Below are positions 52,646-61,625 of a stretch of 64,000 bases of DNA, one piece after another. Each line of letters begins with the position of its first letter. Within the stretch, counting starts at the first letter, position 1. A model generated the notes under the pieces. That model was not told the DNA's origin. It worked only from the letters and a program-made list of their open reading frames with translations, and did not search any database. Location of the stretch: positions 61,966 to 125,965 of the forward strand of contig NZ_BAGH01000119.1 in assembly GCF_000308715.1 (NCBI RefSeq). Reading direction: 5' to 3'. Source of the DNA: Nocardia tenerifensis NBRC 101015 (lineage in GTDB: Bacteria; Actinomycetota; Actinomycetes; Mycobacteriales; Mycobacteriaceae). A program made the position numbers and the translations under genes.

Positions 52646-53242
52646 TCACGAGTTCAGTTCGCTCAGAATGTCTTTCGGGTGGGTCGGCGGCAGGTCGTCG
52701 ACGCGGACGTCGATGAAGCGGACGGTTCTGGCGCGATCGAGGATGAGCGTGGTGGGGTGCGGGAGTTCCCAGTCGCCCTGGGGGTTGCGGTTGCCGACCG
52801 CATAACCGGCCAACTCCACGGCGTCCATGGTGGTGGGGTCCGCGAAGTGGGCGATGCCCAGCGTGCGCGCGATGACATTGCCGACGTCGGACAGCAGCGG
52901 GAACGTGAGGTTGTTCAAGGCCCTGGTGTACTGCGAACCGTCGGGCAGTTGGGGACTGATCCCGACCAGGTGCACGCCTCTGCGCGACAGTTCGGGCAGT
53001 AGTTCTCGCTCGTACCGGCGCAGGGTGTCGGCGCAGCGCAGCGACCAGGCGCCGTGGTAGAAGATCAGTACGGCGGGGACGATCTCGCTGAGCCGCACCA
53101 CCTTCGGTGTCTCGTCGAGGAGTTTGAAGTCGGGCACGGTGTAGCCGAGCGGGACCGAGTTCTCCGTGACGATCACGGCGCTTCGAATATGGGTCTGCTC
53201 TAGTGCGTCGATCGCGAACTGGAGCCTGCGTAACTCTGACAT
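52646..53242 (-). CDS. Peroxiredoxin-like (AhpC/TSA family) protein without peroxidatic cysteine
   Basis: A 198-residue thioredoxin-fold protein. In the AhpC/TSA group related to this one the peroxidatic loop reads GGWCPYC; here it is YHGAWSLRCADTLRRYEREL, so the first (peroxidatic) cysteine is a serine and only the second remains. The rest is normal: TVPDFKLLDETPKVVRLSEI, VHLVGISPQLPDGSQYTRAL and LSDVGNVIARTLGI. It is probably not a normal peroxidase and may be a redox sensor or a one-cysteine variant. Confidence 0.8.
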   Translation of the reverse strand: MSELRRLQFAIDALEQTHIRSAVIVTENSVPLGYTVPDFKLLDETPKVVRLSEIVPAVLIFYHGAWSLRCADTLRRYERELLPELSRRGVHLVGISPQLPDGSQYTRALNNLTFPLLSDVGNVIARTLGIAHFADPTTMDAVELAGYAVGNRNPQGDWELPHPTTLILDRARTVRFIDVRVDDLPPTHPKDILSELNS

Positions 53243-53297
53243 CTGAAACCTTTTCCTGCCCAGCCGATCGACCTCGAGATGTCGATCATCATGCCGC

Positions 53298-53684
53298 TTA
53301 GCGTGGGGGCGGGCGAAGACCCTTCTCCTGTGGGCGTCCGGCGCGGCTGGCGAGCGCGGTCGCGATCTGCGCGATGAGGTCGTACGGAATGGGTTTGCTC
53401 AGCGGGAATTTCAGCGTTCCCTTGCCCGCCCGATACGGTTCGACGGCGCGATCGAAGGCTTTGTCGCCGTCGGGGATCGGGTAGACGCTGATGTGGGACT
53501 TCCATCCGGCGAAGTGGACGATGTTGCGGCCGTTCACCTTGAAGGTGGGGATGTCGTAGCTGATCGCCTCCGTCGCCTCCGGCAGCGCGCCCTGGATGGT
53601 GCGCCGAATTTCGGTGAGAATGCCGCGCACCTCTTCGGGAAAAGCGGCGATATAGGTGTCGATGGTTGCGGGCTGCTCTGCCAC
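53298..53684 (-). CDS. DUF1801 (YdhG-like) protein
   Basis: A 128-residue protein: TIDTYIAAFPEEVRGILTEI, ISYDIPTFKVNGRNIVHFAG then HISVYPIPDGDKAFDRAV and GKGTLKFPLSKPIPYDLIAQ, the DUF1801 iron-chaperone-like fold. Functions of the family are poorly known (a frataxin-like role in Bacillus YdhG has been proposed). Proline-rich basic tail. Its start is the first ATG. Confidence 0.85.
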   Translation of the reverse strand: MAEQPATIDTYIAAFPEEVRGILTEIRRTIQGALPEATEAISYDIPTFKVNGRNIVHFAGWKSHISVYPIPDGDKAFDRAVEPYRAGKGTLKFPLSKPIPYDLIAQIATALASRAGRPQEKGLRPPPR

Positions 53685-53769
53685 GAGGTCCCTCGATTCC
53701 GTGCTCGGTTATCGATCGAATCGGTGAAGACGGTGGAGCCTCGCCAGTGTAAACATCTGCGGCGTTCGA

Positions 53770-54264
53770 CTACAGGTTCTTGCGGTACCAGCACTGCGCG
53801 TACATCTGGTCGTTGTGCGGCGTCGACTCGGCGTATCCGAGCCGGGCATACAGCGCCCTGGCCTCCACGAGATCGAGGCGGGTATCGAGCACGATTCGCT
53901 CGGCGCCGAGTCCGCGCGCATGGTGTTCGGCGGCCGACACCAGCCGAACCGCGCCCCCTTTTCCGCGCATGTGCGCGAGGAGGAATACGCGATTCAACTC
54001 GGCGGTGGTGTCGTCGAGTAAATGCACTCCGGCGGTGCCGACTGGCTCGTCCGCATATCGGGCGATCAGCAACACCCCGCGCGGCGGTGCGAATTCCGCG
54101 CCCGAGGTCGCCGCTATTTCGCGCTCGAGTTCTGCCGAATCGGTGGCCCTTCCCTCGTGCAGCCGATACCAGCGGTCGCTGACCTCGGTGTAGTAGGCGC
54201 GCCAAAGCGCAAGGGCGACAGGGGAATCGAAGGGCTCGGGAGCGATGGTCCACTCGTGCGGCAT
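53770..54264 (-). CDS. GNAT-family N-acetyltransferase
   Basis: A 164-residue protein. The acetyl-CoA loop is NRVFLLAHMRGKGGAVRLVS (R/Q-x-x-G-x-G/A, here RGKGGA), after the beta-4 strand region GTAGVHLLDDTTAELNRVF. The C-terminal strand ends LYARLGYAESTPHNDQMY. Start one base after the end of the serine hydrolase stop (gap 1 bp), so the two are co-transcribed. Substrate unknown. Confidence 0.85.
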   Translation of the reverse strand: MPHEWTIAPEPFDSPVALALWRAYYTEVSDRWYRLHEGRATDSAELEREIAATSGAEFAPPRGVLLIARYADEPVGTAGVHLLDDTTAELNRVFLLAHMRGKGGAVRLVSAAEHHARGLGAERIVLDTRLDLVEARALYARLGYAESTPHNDQMYAQCWYRKNL

Positions 54265-54265
54265 G

Positions 54266-55471
54266 CTACGGCGAGCCGGTGCAGCGCAGCACGGCCTCGC
54301 GCAGGTTGCGGCTGCGGACGTCGTCCAGGACGGCGAGACCGAGGCGGTTCATGGTGTAGCCGAAGCCGAGACCCGTTGCGGGGTCGGCGAATCCGAAGGA
54401 GCCGCCGAGGCCGGTGGTGCCGTAGGCGCGCTTGTCGGAGCCGAAGCGGAAGCCGCCGCCGGACTTGCGGAAGCCGAGGTGGTAGCGAGTCTTGATGTGC
54501 AGCACCAGATCCGCGGCCGGGACGTCGTCGGCGGTGTCCGCGGCGGCGAGCAGGTCGAGCACGTCGTCGTCGATCGGGAGCGCACCGGTGCGGCGCGCCG
54601 CAGCGCCGTAGACCCGGGCCAGCGAGCGCGCGTTGCCGACACCGTTGGAGCCCGGCAGCTCCACCTCGAGGAACTCGCGCCGCGTCGCCCGCGCCGGATC
54701 GCCCGTGCGTGGATTGCTCAGTGCCGCATAGGAGTACCCGCGCTTGGCCACGAACTCGGCCCCGATGCGCAGCGGGAGATCGCGCTCGTAGCGCACGGCG
54801 TCGAGGCCGCGGGTGGCGGCCATCGTGGCGATGCGCTCCAGACCCTGGTCGGCGGGCAGGCCGATGAAGAAATCCAGGCCGAGCGGTTTCGCGAAGTCCT
54901 CGGCGAAGACTCTCCCGAGCGTGCGGTGCTGCGGATCGACTCGGCGCAGCAGCTCGCCCTGGTAGAGGCCGAGGGTGATCGCGTGGTAGCCGTGGCGGGT
55001 GCCCGGCCGCCACGCCGGCTTCTGCGCGGCCAGGATCTTCGCGAGCCCGTCCAGGTCGGCGATCTGACTCAGCCGCACCACCGAATCCAGGCCGGACAGG
55101 CCCGCCTGGTGGTCGATCAGCTGGCGCACGGTGATCGATTCCTTGCCCTGGGCGGCGAACTCGGGCCAGTACTTCGCCACCGGTTCGGCGTAGTCGAGCA
55201 GTCCCCGCGACACCGCCGAGGCGAGCGTGAACGCGGCCATGCCCTTCGTGGAGGAGAAGACCGGCACGATCGTGTCCCGCTCCCACGGCAGGGTGCGGCG
55301 CCGATCGCGGTGGCCCGCCCACAGATCCACCACCGGCCGGTCGCCCTCGTACACCGCGACCGCCGCGCCGATCTCGCCGTGCTGGGCGAAATTGCGCCGG
55401 AATGCGTCGGCGACGGGCCCGAAGCCGGGCTCGGCCTCGCCGTGGAGCATCAACTGTTCACGCATGGTCAT
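54266..55471 (-). CDS. Beta-lactamase-fold serine hydrolase (EstB/class C type)
   Basis: A 401-residue protein. The serine-lysine pair is in VFSSTKGMAAFTLASA, the tyrosine region is YSYAALSNPRTGDPAR, and the third motif is near GTTGLGGSFGFADPATGLGF. It resembles actinobacterial esterases of the beta-lactamase superfamily (EstB, LACTB-like), active on esters or D-amino compounds. The start is the ATG at 55471; a longer GTG-type extension is less likely. It is divergent (35 bp) from a second serine hydrolase and co-transcribed with the GNAT gene. Confidence 0.85.
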   Translation of the reverse strand: MTMREQLMLHGEAEPGFGPVADAFRRNFAQHGEIGAAVAVYEGDRPVVDLWAGHRDRRRTLPWERDTIVPVFSSTKGMAAFTLASAVSRGLLDYAEPVAKYWPEFAAQGKESITVRQLIDHQAGLSGLDSVVRLSQIADLDGLAKILAAQKPAWRPGTRHGYHAITLGLYQGELLRRVDPQHRTLGRVFAEDFAKPLGLDFFIGLPADQGLERIATMAATRGLDAVRYERDLPLRIGAEFVAKRGYSYAALSNPRTGDPARATRREFLEVELPGSNGVGNARSLARVYGAAARRTGALPIDDDVLDLLAAADTADDVPAADLVLHIKTRYHLGFRKSGGGFRFGSDKRAYGTTGLGGSFGFADPATGLGFGYTMNRLGLAVLDDVRSRNLREAVLRCTGSP

Positions 55472-55506
55472 TCGATCGTAACGGCGTTGTCTCGTACGCT
55501 CGCTGA

Positions 55507-56340
55507 GTGCGTTCACTCGAGCAAATCCGAGATTGGCCGGTCCGGCACGCGGCGGCCGCGGTGGTCACCGGTGACGGCGAGACCGTCCACGAGGGCGAGG
55601 TCGATCGGGTATTTCCGCTCGCCTCGGTGACCAAGCCGCTGGTGGCCTACGCCGTGCTGGTCGCGGTGGAGGAGGGCGCGATCGAACTCGACCAGCCCGC
55701 GGGCCCGCCGGGATCGACGGTGCGACACCTGCTGGCGCACACCTCCGGGCTCGCGTTCGACACCGACGATATTCAAGCCGAGCCCGGCACCCGGCGCATC
55801 TACTCGAGTATCGGATTCGAGGTGCTCGCGCGATTCGTCGCCGAGCAGACCGGGATCGCGTTCGAGGAATACCTGCGCGACGCGGTGTTCGAGCCGCTCG
55901 GAATGCGTGACTCGGTGTTGGCCGGACCCGCCGGACACGCCGGGCGCTCGACCGCCGCCGATCTCGCTCGTTTCGCGGCGGAATTGCTGGACCCGCGATT
56001 GCTCTCCACCGAGACGCACGCCGAAGCGACCTCCGTCCAATTTCCCGGGCTCAATGGCGTGCTGCCCGGTTACGGCTCGCAGCGCCCCAATGACTGGGGT
56101 CTGGGTTTCGAGATTCGCGACGGGAAGACTCCGCATTGGACAGGCAGCGCCAATTCCGGGGGAACTTATGGGCATTTCGGTCAATCCGGCACATTTCTGT
56201 GGGTGGACCCCGCGTCGTCGTTGGCGTGTCTCGTATTGACCGATCAGAATTTCGGCGACTGGGCGAGAGCGGCCTGGCCGCCCCTCAGTGATGCCGTTAT
56301 CGCGGAGGCGACACGCTCCGGCAACACGGCGGTGAAGTAA
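55507..56340 (+). CDS. Beta-lactamase-fold serine hydrolase (short)
   Basis: A 277-residue protein. FPLASVTKPLVAYAVLVAVE is the S-x-x-K motif, RIYSSIGFEVLARFVAEQTG the Y-x-N-like (YSS) motif, and THFG-like GTYGHFGQSGTFLWV the third. It is smaller than the neighbour at 54266 and in a different subgroup. GTG start at 55507. Both members share the short 35-bp intergenic region, which suggests a common regulation. Confidence 0.85.
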   Translation: MRSLEQIRDWPVRHAAAAVVTGDGETVHEGEVDRVFPLASVTKPLVAYAVLVAVEEGAIELDQPAGPPGSTVRHLLAHTSGLAFDTDDIQAEPGTRRIYSSIGFEVLARFVAEQTGIAFEEYLRDAVFEPLGMRDSVLAGPAGHAGRSTAADLARFAAELLDPRLLSTETHAEATSVQFPGLNGVLPGYGSQRPNDWGLGFEIRDGKTPHWTGSANSGGTYGHFGQSGTFLWVDPASSLACLVLTDQNFGDWARAAWPPLSDAVIAEATRSGNTAVK

Positions 56341-56434
56341 CACACGTAACATCGGGCACTCCAGTACACTCGGGCAACACCAGCAGACGGGCCGTTGGGG
56401 AAGACGTCCCCCGTCGACGCTGGAGGTGTTAGTA

Positions 56435-56968
56435 GTGCGTGCATCGAGTCAGTTCGCGGACGTGACGGCGGGTGTGGTGTACATCCACTCGTCGCCTGCC
56501 GCGGTGTGCCCGCACGTCGAATGGGCGCTCACCTCTGCGCTCAGCTCGCCGGCCAAGCTGCGCTGGACCGCTCAGCCCGCCGACGGCCAACTCCGCGCCA
56601 CCAGCGAGTGGATGGGCCCGGTCGGTACCGCCGCCCGCATCGCCCAATCCCTGCGCTCCTGGCCCGTGCTGCGTTTCGAGGTCACCGAGGATCCCAGCGA
56701 GGGCGTCGACGGCGAACGCTACTGCTTCGTCCCCGGCCTCGGCCTCTGGCACGGCTCCACCAGCGCCAACGGCGACGTCACCCTCGGCGAGATGCGCCTG
56801 CGCGCCATGCTGCAGGCCTCAGCCGAACTCGGCGAATACACCACCTACGACCTCGCCGCCGAGATCGAACGCGCCCTCGGCACCCCCTGGGACGAAGACC
56901 TCGAAATCTACCGCTACGGAACCGAATCCGGCGCCGAAGTGACCTGGCTCCGCCGCGACGTGGGCTAG
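56435..56968 (+). CDS. DUF3145 family protein
   Basis: A 177-residue protein: MRASSQFADVTAGVVYIHSS, AVCPHVEWALTSALSSPAKL, LRWTAQPADGQLRATSEWMG, then LRFEVTEDPSEGVDGERYCF and GDVTLGEMRLRAMLQASAEL. This is a nearly universal actinobacterial conserved protein of unknown function. GTG at 56435 with GGAGG 8 bases upstream; another GTG at 56426 overlaps that site. The second half is very rich in C-ending codons. Confidence 0.9.
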   Translation: MRASSQFADVTAGVVYIHSSPAAVCPHVEWALTSALSSPAKLRWTAQPADGQLRATSEWMGPVGTAARIAQSLRSWPVLRFEVTEDPSEGVDGERYCFVPGLGLWHGSTSANGDVTLGEMRLRAMLQASAELGEYTTYDLAAEIERALGTPWDEDLEIYRYGTESGAEVTWLRRDVG

Positions 56969-57038
56969 TCCGACCCCGAGGTCGGCGAGGTCTGTTGCGC
57001 TACACTCACTCTCGGCCTAGTGAGCGCAGGGGGTGCCC

Positions 57039-59849
57039 GTGCCTGACACGTTCCCGTCCGGGGTCGCTCTGGGAGTGATCGGCGACGTGCGGTATTCGGT
57101 CGCCAGGACGAGTCAGCCGTGGGAGTTGGAGATCGACACCATCGTGGTGTCCCTCGGCAGCAGTCTCGGCCTGCTGGGGCGCGCGCTGGAGGCGCGATTC
57201 CGGGAGGCGGACTGGGCCTCCCTTCGCTACGACGACATCCGGGCCGACAAACCGAGGGTGTTGGATCTCTCGGGGGAGTCGAAGAGCACCGCCACGCATC
57301 TGGAGCGTGCGGTCCTGGTCACGCCGCGCGACCAAGTCGGCGACTTCGGAGACATCACCGACAATTCCCTGCGCCTCGCGGTGCGCGGTGCGGTCGAGGC
57401 CGCCGCAGCGAATGGGTCTCGAGCGCTGGGTCTCCCGCTGCTGGGCACCGGAGCGCTCTCCGAGCCCGCGGATCGCATCGCGGGGGTGCTCGTGCCCGCC
57501 GCCATCGACGCGTTACGGGAAGCAGGGAACGGCCGACCGAATTCTCTCGTCTTCGTGTGCCAGACCGCGGCGCACGAGATAGTGATCACCCGCGAATTCG
57601 AGCGGTACTCGCGGGAACGCGGCATGGGGCTGGCTGGTGGAATGGCACGCGACCTCGTAGACCCCACCGAGGGACTCCCGCTGTCCAGTGATCAACTGGG
57701 TTTCGCCCCGTACGTCAGCATGCTGGCCACCGTAATGGCCGACAGGACAACGCCTTTGCCGCTTTCCATCGGAATCTTCGGCGAATGGGGCTCGGGTAAG
57801 AGCACTTTCATGGCCATGCTGCGCGACAGAGTCCGATCGCTCGCCGGATCGGATCCGCGGTACTGCGACCAAATCGCGCACATCGGTTTCAACGCATGGC
57901 ATTACGCGGATACCAACCTGTGGGCGAGCCTCGGCGACGAGATCTTCCAGCAGCTGGCCGGCCCGGCCGTGGATCCGAAGGAGCACGCGAAGCAGATTCG
58001 CGCCGAGCTGGCCGAGCGCCTCGACCAACGCGATCAGCTCGAGTTCGTCACGGAGCAGGCGGGTGCGACCGCGGCGCGTCTGCAGGCCGCCGTGGATCGG
58101 GCGATCGCGGAAAGAAAAACCACCGCAAGGGATTTCATGACGGCCCTACGGGCCTCTCCGGTGTTCGGTAGTCGGATCGACGATCTCTGGGACCAGTTGG
58201 GCGTCAGCGATCAGGTGGAGCAGGCCCAACTGTTCACCGCGCATCTGCACGGCACCTTGACGGAGGCGGACGGGCTGCGTCGAGGGGTCTACGCGCGGTG
58301 GGGAATTCGCTCGCTGATGGTCGCGGCGGCGCTACTGCTGGCCGGCGTCGTTGGGGCGATGGTCGCGCCGGTGGTCCTGGGGTGGGTGGGCCCGGTCCTC
58401 GGTTCGGCGACGGTGTTCGGCGGTGTCGGCGTCTGGCTGCTGGCGCGCACGCGCGAGGGCCTGCGCAATCTGCGCGCGGTCACCGAGGATGTGCAGTCGC
58501 AGCTGAGCCGGGCGACCAGGGATTCCGCCGTGAAGGAGCTCGCGGGCAAGCTCGCCGAGTTGCGCACCGCCGAGGCCGAACAGCGCCTCGCGCAGGCACA
58601 GCTCGACGACGTCGTCGCGCACGTCGGTGAACTCGGCAGGCAGCTGGCGCGACTCGCGCCGGGGCGGCGGCTCTACGCGTTCCTCGCCGATCGCGCACAG
58701 GACGAGTCTTACTCGGGCAGTCTGGGTTTGGTCTCCACGATCCGCAAGGATCTCGCGCAGCTCGTCCAGTTGATGGAGGACTGGCGCGCGCATCCGGAGG
58801 AGTGGGCGGGATCGGGGCGGCCGCCGGACCGCATCGTGCTGTACATCGATGACCTCGATCGCTGCCGTCCCGAGCAGGTCGTCGCCGTTCTGCAGGCGGT
58901 CCATCTCCTGCTGGCGTTCAAGCTGTTCGTGGTCGTCGTCGGCGTCGACCCGAGGTGGTTGCTCCGGTCGTTGCGTAGTCAGTACGCGGAGTTGCTGCAC
59001 GACGGCGTCGTCGGCGAGCCGGACGGCGAATGGCACACGCCCGAAGACTATTTGGAGAAGATCCTCAACATTCCGCTTGTCCTGCCCACGATGTCGGGCG
59101 GGAGCCTCGGCCGCCTGCTGCGCTCGATCGATCGGGAAGCGCCCGCGCGCGCCGAACCGGTTGTGACGCAACCGGATGTGCGCACGGCGCGCAACGAGCC
59201 CGTCTCGGAGGGGAACACGTCCCTGGTGATCGAGCCGGGGTCCGAGATCTACACGCAAAGACAGACGACGACCGAGCCCGACTCGTCCATACCGCTCACC
59301 GAACCGGAGCTCGAGCTGTTGGCGGCGCTCGACCTTCTAATCGAGACGCCACGCGAGGCCAAGCGACTGTTCAACCTGTACCGGATGGTGCGGGCGACCC
59401 GTGACCTCTGCGACTCCTCCCGGTTCCTCGGCTCGACCGAACGCCCCGGCGAGTACCAGGCCGTCGTGATCCTGCTCGGGCTGCTCACCGCCCATGCCCG
59501 GCTGCTCGGCGGTGTCCTCGACACCCGTCCCGACCCGGACCGGGAAGTCGAGGGCGGAATGGCACACCGCCCGGCCCATCAGCCCTGGGCCGAGTTCGTC
59601 GCGGATCTCGAACCGCAGCGCCGCGGCACGACGTGGTTCAACCGCGTAGCCGGCTCCTTCCCGGAAAGCTATGTCCCGCACTGGATTCGCCTGCATCGGG
59701 GACTGGCCAAGCTCTCCGGGCACGTCACCATGCCCGACCTGTCGATCTTGCAGACGTGGCTTCCGCGCATCCGCTGCTTCTCCTACGTGCTCATGACGAC
59801 CGAGGTCGCGATGCCCATGAGCCTCGAGCCGGACCGAATCGCTCCCTGA
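57039..59849 (+). CDS. Macro-like domain fused to a KAP-family P-loop NTPase
   Basis: A 936-residue protein. Residues 1-190 look like a macro (ADP-ribose-binding) fold: ALGVIGDVRYSVARTSQPWE, IVVSLGSSLGLLGRALEARF, ITDNSLRLAVRGAVEAAAAN and ALGLPLLGTGALSEPADRIA. The KAP NTPase follows with Walker A GEWGSGKST (K254) and Walker B VLYIDDLDRC (D604-D605). Between them, near 425-469, two membrane helices form a hairpin, as in KAP proteins, and then a coiled coil. KAP NTPases include the F-plasmid PifA phage-exclusion protein and eukaryotic Kidins220. GTG at 57039 is best placed behind AGGGGG. A defence or conflict function is inferred from this architecture. Confidence 0.85.
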   Translation: MPDTFPSGVALGVIGDVRYSVARTSQPWELEIDTIVVSLGSSLGLLGRALEARFREADWASLRYDDIRADKPRVLDLSGESKSTATHLERAVLVTPRDQVGDFGDITDNSLRLAVRGAVEAAAANGSRALGLPLLGTGALSEPADRIAGVLVPAAIDALREAGNGRPNSLVFVCQTAAHEIVITREFERYSRERGMGLAGGMARDLVDPTEGLPLSSDQLGFAPYVSMLATVMADRTTPLPLSIGIFGEWGSGKSTFMAMLRDRVRSLAGSDPRYCDQIAHIGFNAWHYADTNLWASLGDEIFQQLAGPAVDPKEHAKQIRAELAERLDQRDQLEFVTEQAGATAARLQAAVDRAIAERKTTARDFMTALRASPVFGSRIDDLWDQLGVSDQVEQAQLFTAHLHGTLTEADGLRRGVYARWGIRSLMVAAALLLAGVVGAMVAPVVLGWVGPVLGSATVFGGVGVWLLARTREGLRNLRAVTEDVQSQLSRATRDSAVKELAGKLAELRTAEAEQRLAQAQLDDVVAHVGELGRQLARLAPGRRLYAFLADRAQDESYSGSLGLVSTIRKDLAQLVQLMEDWRAHPEEWAGSGRPPDRIVLYIDDLDRCRPEQVVAVLQAVHLLLAFKLFVVVVGVDPRWLLRSLRSQYAELLHDGVVGEPDGEWHTPEDYLEKILNIPLVLPTMSGGSLGRLLRSIDREAPARAEPVVTQPDVRTARNEPVSEGNTSLVIEPGSEIYTQRQTTTEPDSSIPLTEPELELLAALDLLIETPREAKRLFNLYRMVRATRDLCDSSRFLGSTERPGEYQAVVILLGLLTAHARLLGGVLDTRPDPDREVEGGMAHRPAHQPWAEFVADLEPQRRGTTWFNRVAGSFPESYVPHWIRLHRGLAKLSGHVTMPDLSILQTWLPRIRCFSYVLMTTEVAMPMSLEPDRIAP

Positions 59850-59855
59850 CCAGGG

Positions 59856-60620
59856 TCAGTGGAGGTCGGTGGAGAGGGCTCGGCTCACCTCGGTGAGCAG
59901 GGGGATGGCTTGGTGGAGAAGGGGTTCGGTCATGCGGCCGACGGGGCCGGAGATGGAGATGGCCAGGTGGGTGGGGGCTTGGGGGACGGCCACGGCGATG
60001 CAGCGGACGCCGAGTTCTTGTTCGCCGTCGTCGATGGCGTAGCCGTTGCGGGCGGCGGCCTCGAGTTGGCGGGTGAATTCCTCGGGGTCGGTAATGGTGT
60101 GTTCGGTGTAGCGCGGCATGCCGTTGCGCTGCAATAGGTCTCGGGCGCGTTCGGGGGGCAGGCCGGCGAGCAGGGCCTTGCCGACGGCAGTGCAGTGCGG
60201 GAGGACGCGGCGGCCGACCTCGGTGAACATGCGCATGGAGTGGCGGGACGGGACCTGGGCGACGTAGACGATCTGGTCGCCGTCGAGCATGGCCATATTG
60301 GCGGACTCGCCGAGCTCGTCGACGAGGCGGGCCAGGTGCGGGCGGGCACGCAGGCTCAGCATGTGCGCGGAGCTCTCGCCGAGCTTGATCAGCTTCGGCC
60401 CGAGGACGTACTGGCGCGAGGGCTCTTGACGGAGGTAACCGAGGTCGACGAGCGTGCGCACCAGGCGGTGGATGGTGGGCAGCGGCAGGCCGGAGGCGGT
60501 GGCCAGCTGCGAGAGGCCCATGGTCCCTCCCGCGTCGGCCATCGCCTCGAGCAGGCCGAACGCGCGCTCGATCGACTGGACGCCGCCGGTGCGTCCCTTG
60601 GCTTCGCTCGCTGCGGTCAC
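59856..60620 (-). CDS. IclR-family regulator of the glyoxylate operon
   Basis: A 254-residue protein. The winged helix is GVQSIERAFGLLEAMADAGG with LSQLATASGLPLPTIHRLVR and RTLVDLGYLRQEPSRQYVLG; the effector domain (about 95-250) has ARLVDELGESANMAMLDGDQ and VGKALLAGLPPERARDLLQR. GTG at 60620 follows GGAGG with a 6-base spacer and is preferred over an upstream GTG. It is divergent from hyi and should bind the two boxes at 60725-60760, most likely sensing glyoxylate or allantoin-derived compounds as in AllR/GclR-type regulators. Confidence 0.9.
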   Translation of the reverse strand: MTAASEAKGRTGGVQSIERAFGLLEAMADAGGTMGLSQLATASGLPLPTIHRLVRTLVDLGYLRQEPSRQYVLGPKLIKLGESSAHMLSLRARPHLARLVDELGESANMAMLDGDQIVYVAQVPSRHSMRMFTEVGRRVLPHCTAVGKALLAGLPPERARDLLQRNGMPRYTEHTITDPEEFTRQLEAAARNGYAIDDGEQELGVRCIAVAVPQAPTHLAISISGPVGRMTEPLLHQAIPLLTEVSRALSTDLH

Positions 60621-60724
60621 TAGCTGCCTCCATGTTTCCGGATGGTGGAAGCCTACCGGCGGCGTCTCGGTCACCGATCGGCCCTCGATGTTCCTTGACC
60701 GTGTGAGAAGCTGCTCTTACAGTA

Positions 60725-60760
60725 TTCCGTATAACAGAACTCAGTTTCCGTATTGTGGAA
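60725..60760. promoter_or_regulatory. Two IclR-type boxes, 21 bp apart
   Basis: TTCCGTATAACAGAA (60725-60739) and TTCCGTATTGTGGAA (60746-60760) share TTCCGTAT-N3-xGAA and start exactly 21 bp apart, in the divergent region between the IclR gene and hyi. The second is also a TTCC/GGAA dyad. They fit IclR dimers bound on one DNA face over the hyi promoter. Confidence 0.75.
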
Positions 60761-60770
60761 AAGAGAACCC

Positions 60771-61592
60771 ATGGGTCATTCCCTTCGCTATGAGGTCAAC
60801 TGCTCGATCCTGTTCACCGAGCTGCCGCTGCTCGAGCGCCCGGAAGCGGTGCGGCGGGCCGGTTTCGACGCGGTCGAGTTCTGGTGGCCCTTCGACCGCG
60901 TCGTCCCCGGTGACAAGGAGGTCGACGCGTTCGTGGCCGCCGTCGAGGACGCCGGCGTCGCGCTGGCCGGGCTGAACTTCGCCGCGGGCGACATGCCGGG
61001 CGGCGATCGCGGCCTGCTGTCCTGGCCCGCCCGTGCGGCGGAGTTCCGCGACAACATCGCCGTCACCATCGGGATCGGCGAGCGGCTCGGCTGCCGAAAC
61101 TTCAACGCGCTCTACGGCAATCGGACCGACGACGCCACCGCCGAGGCGCAGGACGAACTGGCGACCGAGAACCTCGCGCTCGCCGCGTCGGCGGCCGCCC
61201 GCATCGGCGGGACCGTGCTGGTCGAGCCGGTGAGCGGCGCGGACCGCTACCCGCTGCGCACCGCCGCCGACGCGCTCGCGGTGCTCGACCGCGTCCGAAC
61301 GGCAACGGGCGCAGGCAATGTCGGGCTGCTCGCCGACCTGTACCACCTGGCGGTCAACGGTGACGACGTCGACAAGGTCATCGCCGAGCACACCAACCGG
61401 ATCGCCCACGTACAGATCGCCGACAGCCCGGGCAGGCACCAGCCGGGCAGCGGCGACCTGCCGCTGCTGCGCCAGCTCGCCGAGCTCGAGCTGCATGGCT
61501 ACGGCGGCTGGGTCGGGCTCGAGTACAAGCCGTCCGACGGCTCCGCCGACAGCTTCGACTGGCTGCCGCGCGAACGTCGGGGAAATTCGTAA
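60771..61592 (+). CDS. hyi: Hydroxypyruvate isomerase
   Basis: A 273-residue TIM barrel of the xylose isomerase-like group: RYEVNCSILFTELPLLERPE, AGFDAVEFWWPFDRVVPGD, GRVLVEPVSG-like GTVLVEPVSGADRYPLRTAA, LLADLYHLAVNGDDVDKVIA and VGLEYKPSDGSADSFDWLPR. The metal-site glutamates and histidine are in VLVEPVS and ADLYHL. It converts hydroxypyruvate to tartronate semialdehyde. First gene of the operon hyi-glxR-gcl. Confidence 0.9.
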   Translation: MGHSLRYEVNCSILFTELPLLERPEAVRRAGFDAVEFWWPFDRVVPGDKEVDAFVAAVEDAGVALAGLNFAAGDMPGGDRGLLSWPARAAEFRDNIAVTIGIGERLGCRNFNALYGNRTDDATAEAQDELATENLALAASAAARIGGTVLVEPVSGADRYPLRTAADALAVLDRVRTATGAGNVGLLADLYHLAVNGDDVDKVIAEHTNRIAHVQIADSPGRHQPGSGDLPLLRQLAELELHGYGGWVGLEYKPSDGSADSFDWLPRERRGNS

Positions 61593-61625
61593 ACCACTGT
61601 CGAACAACGACTTCAGGGAACACCG

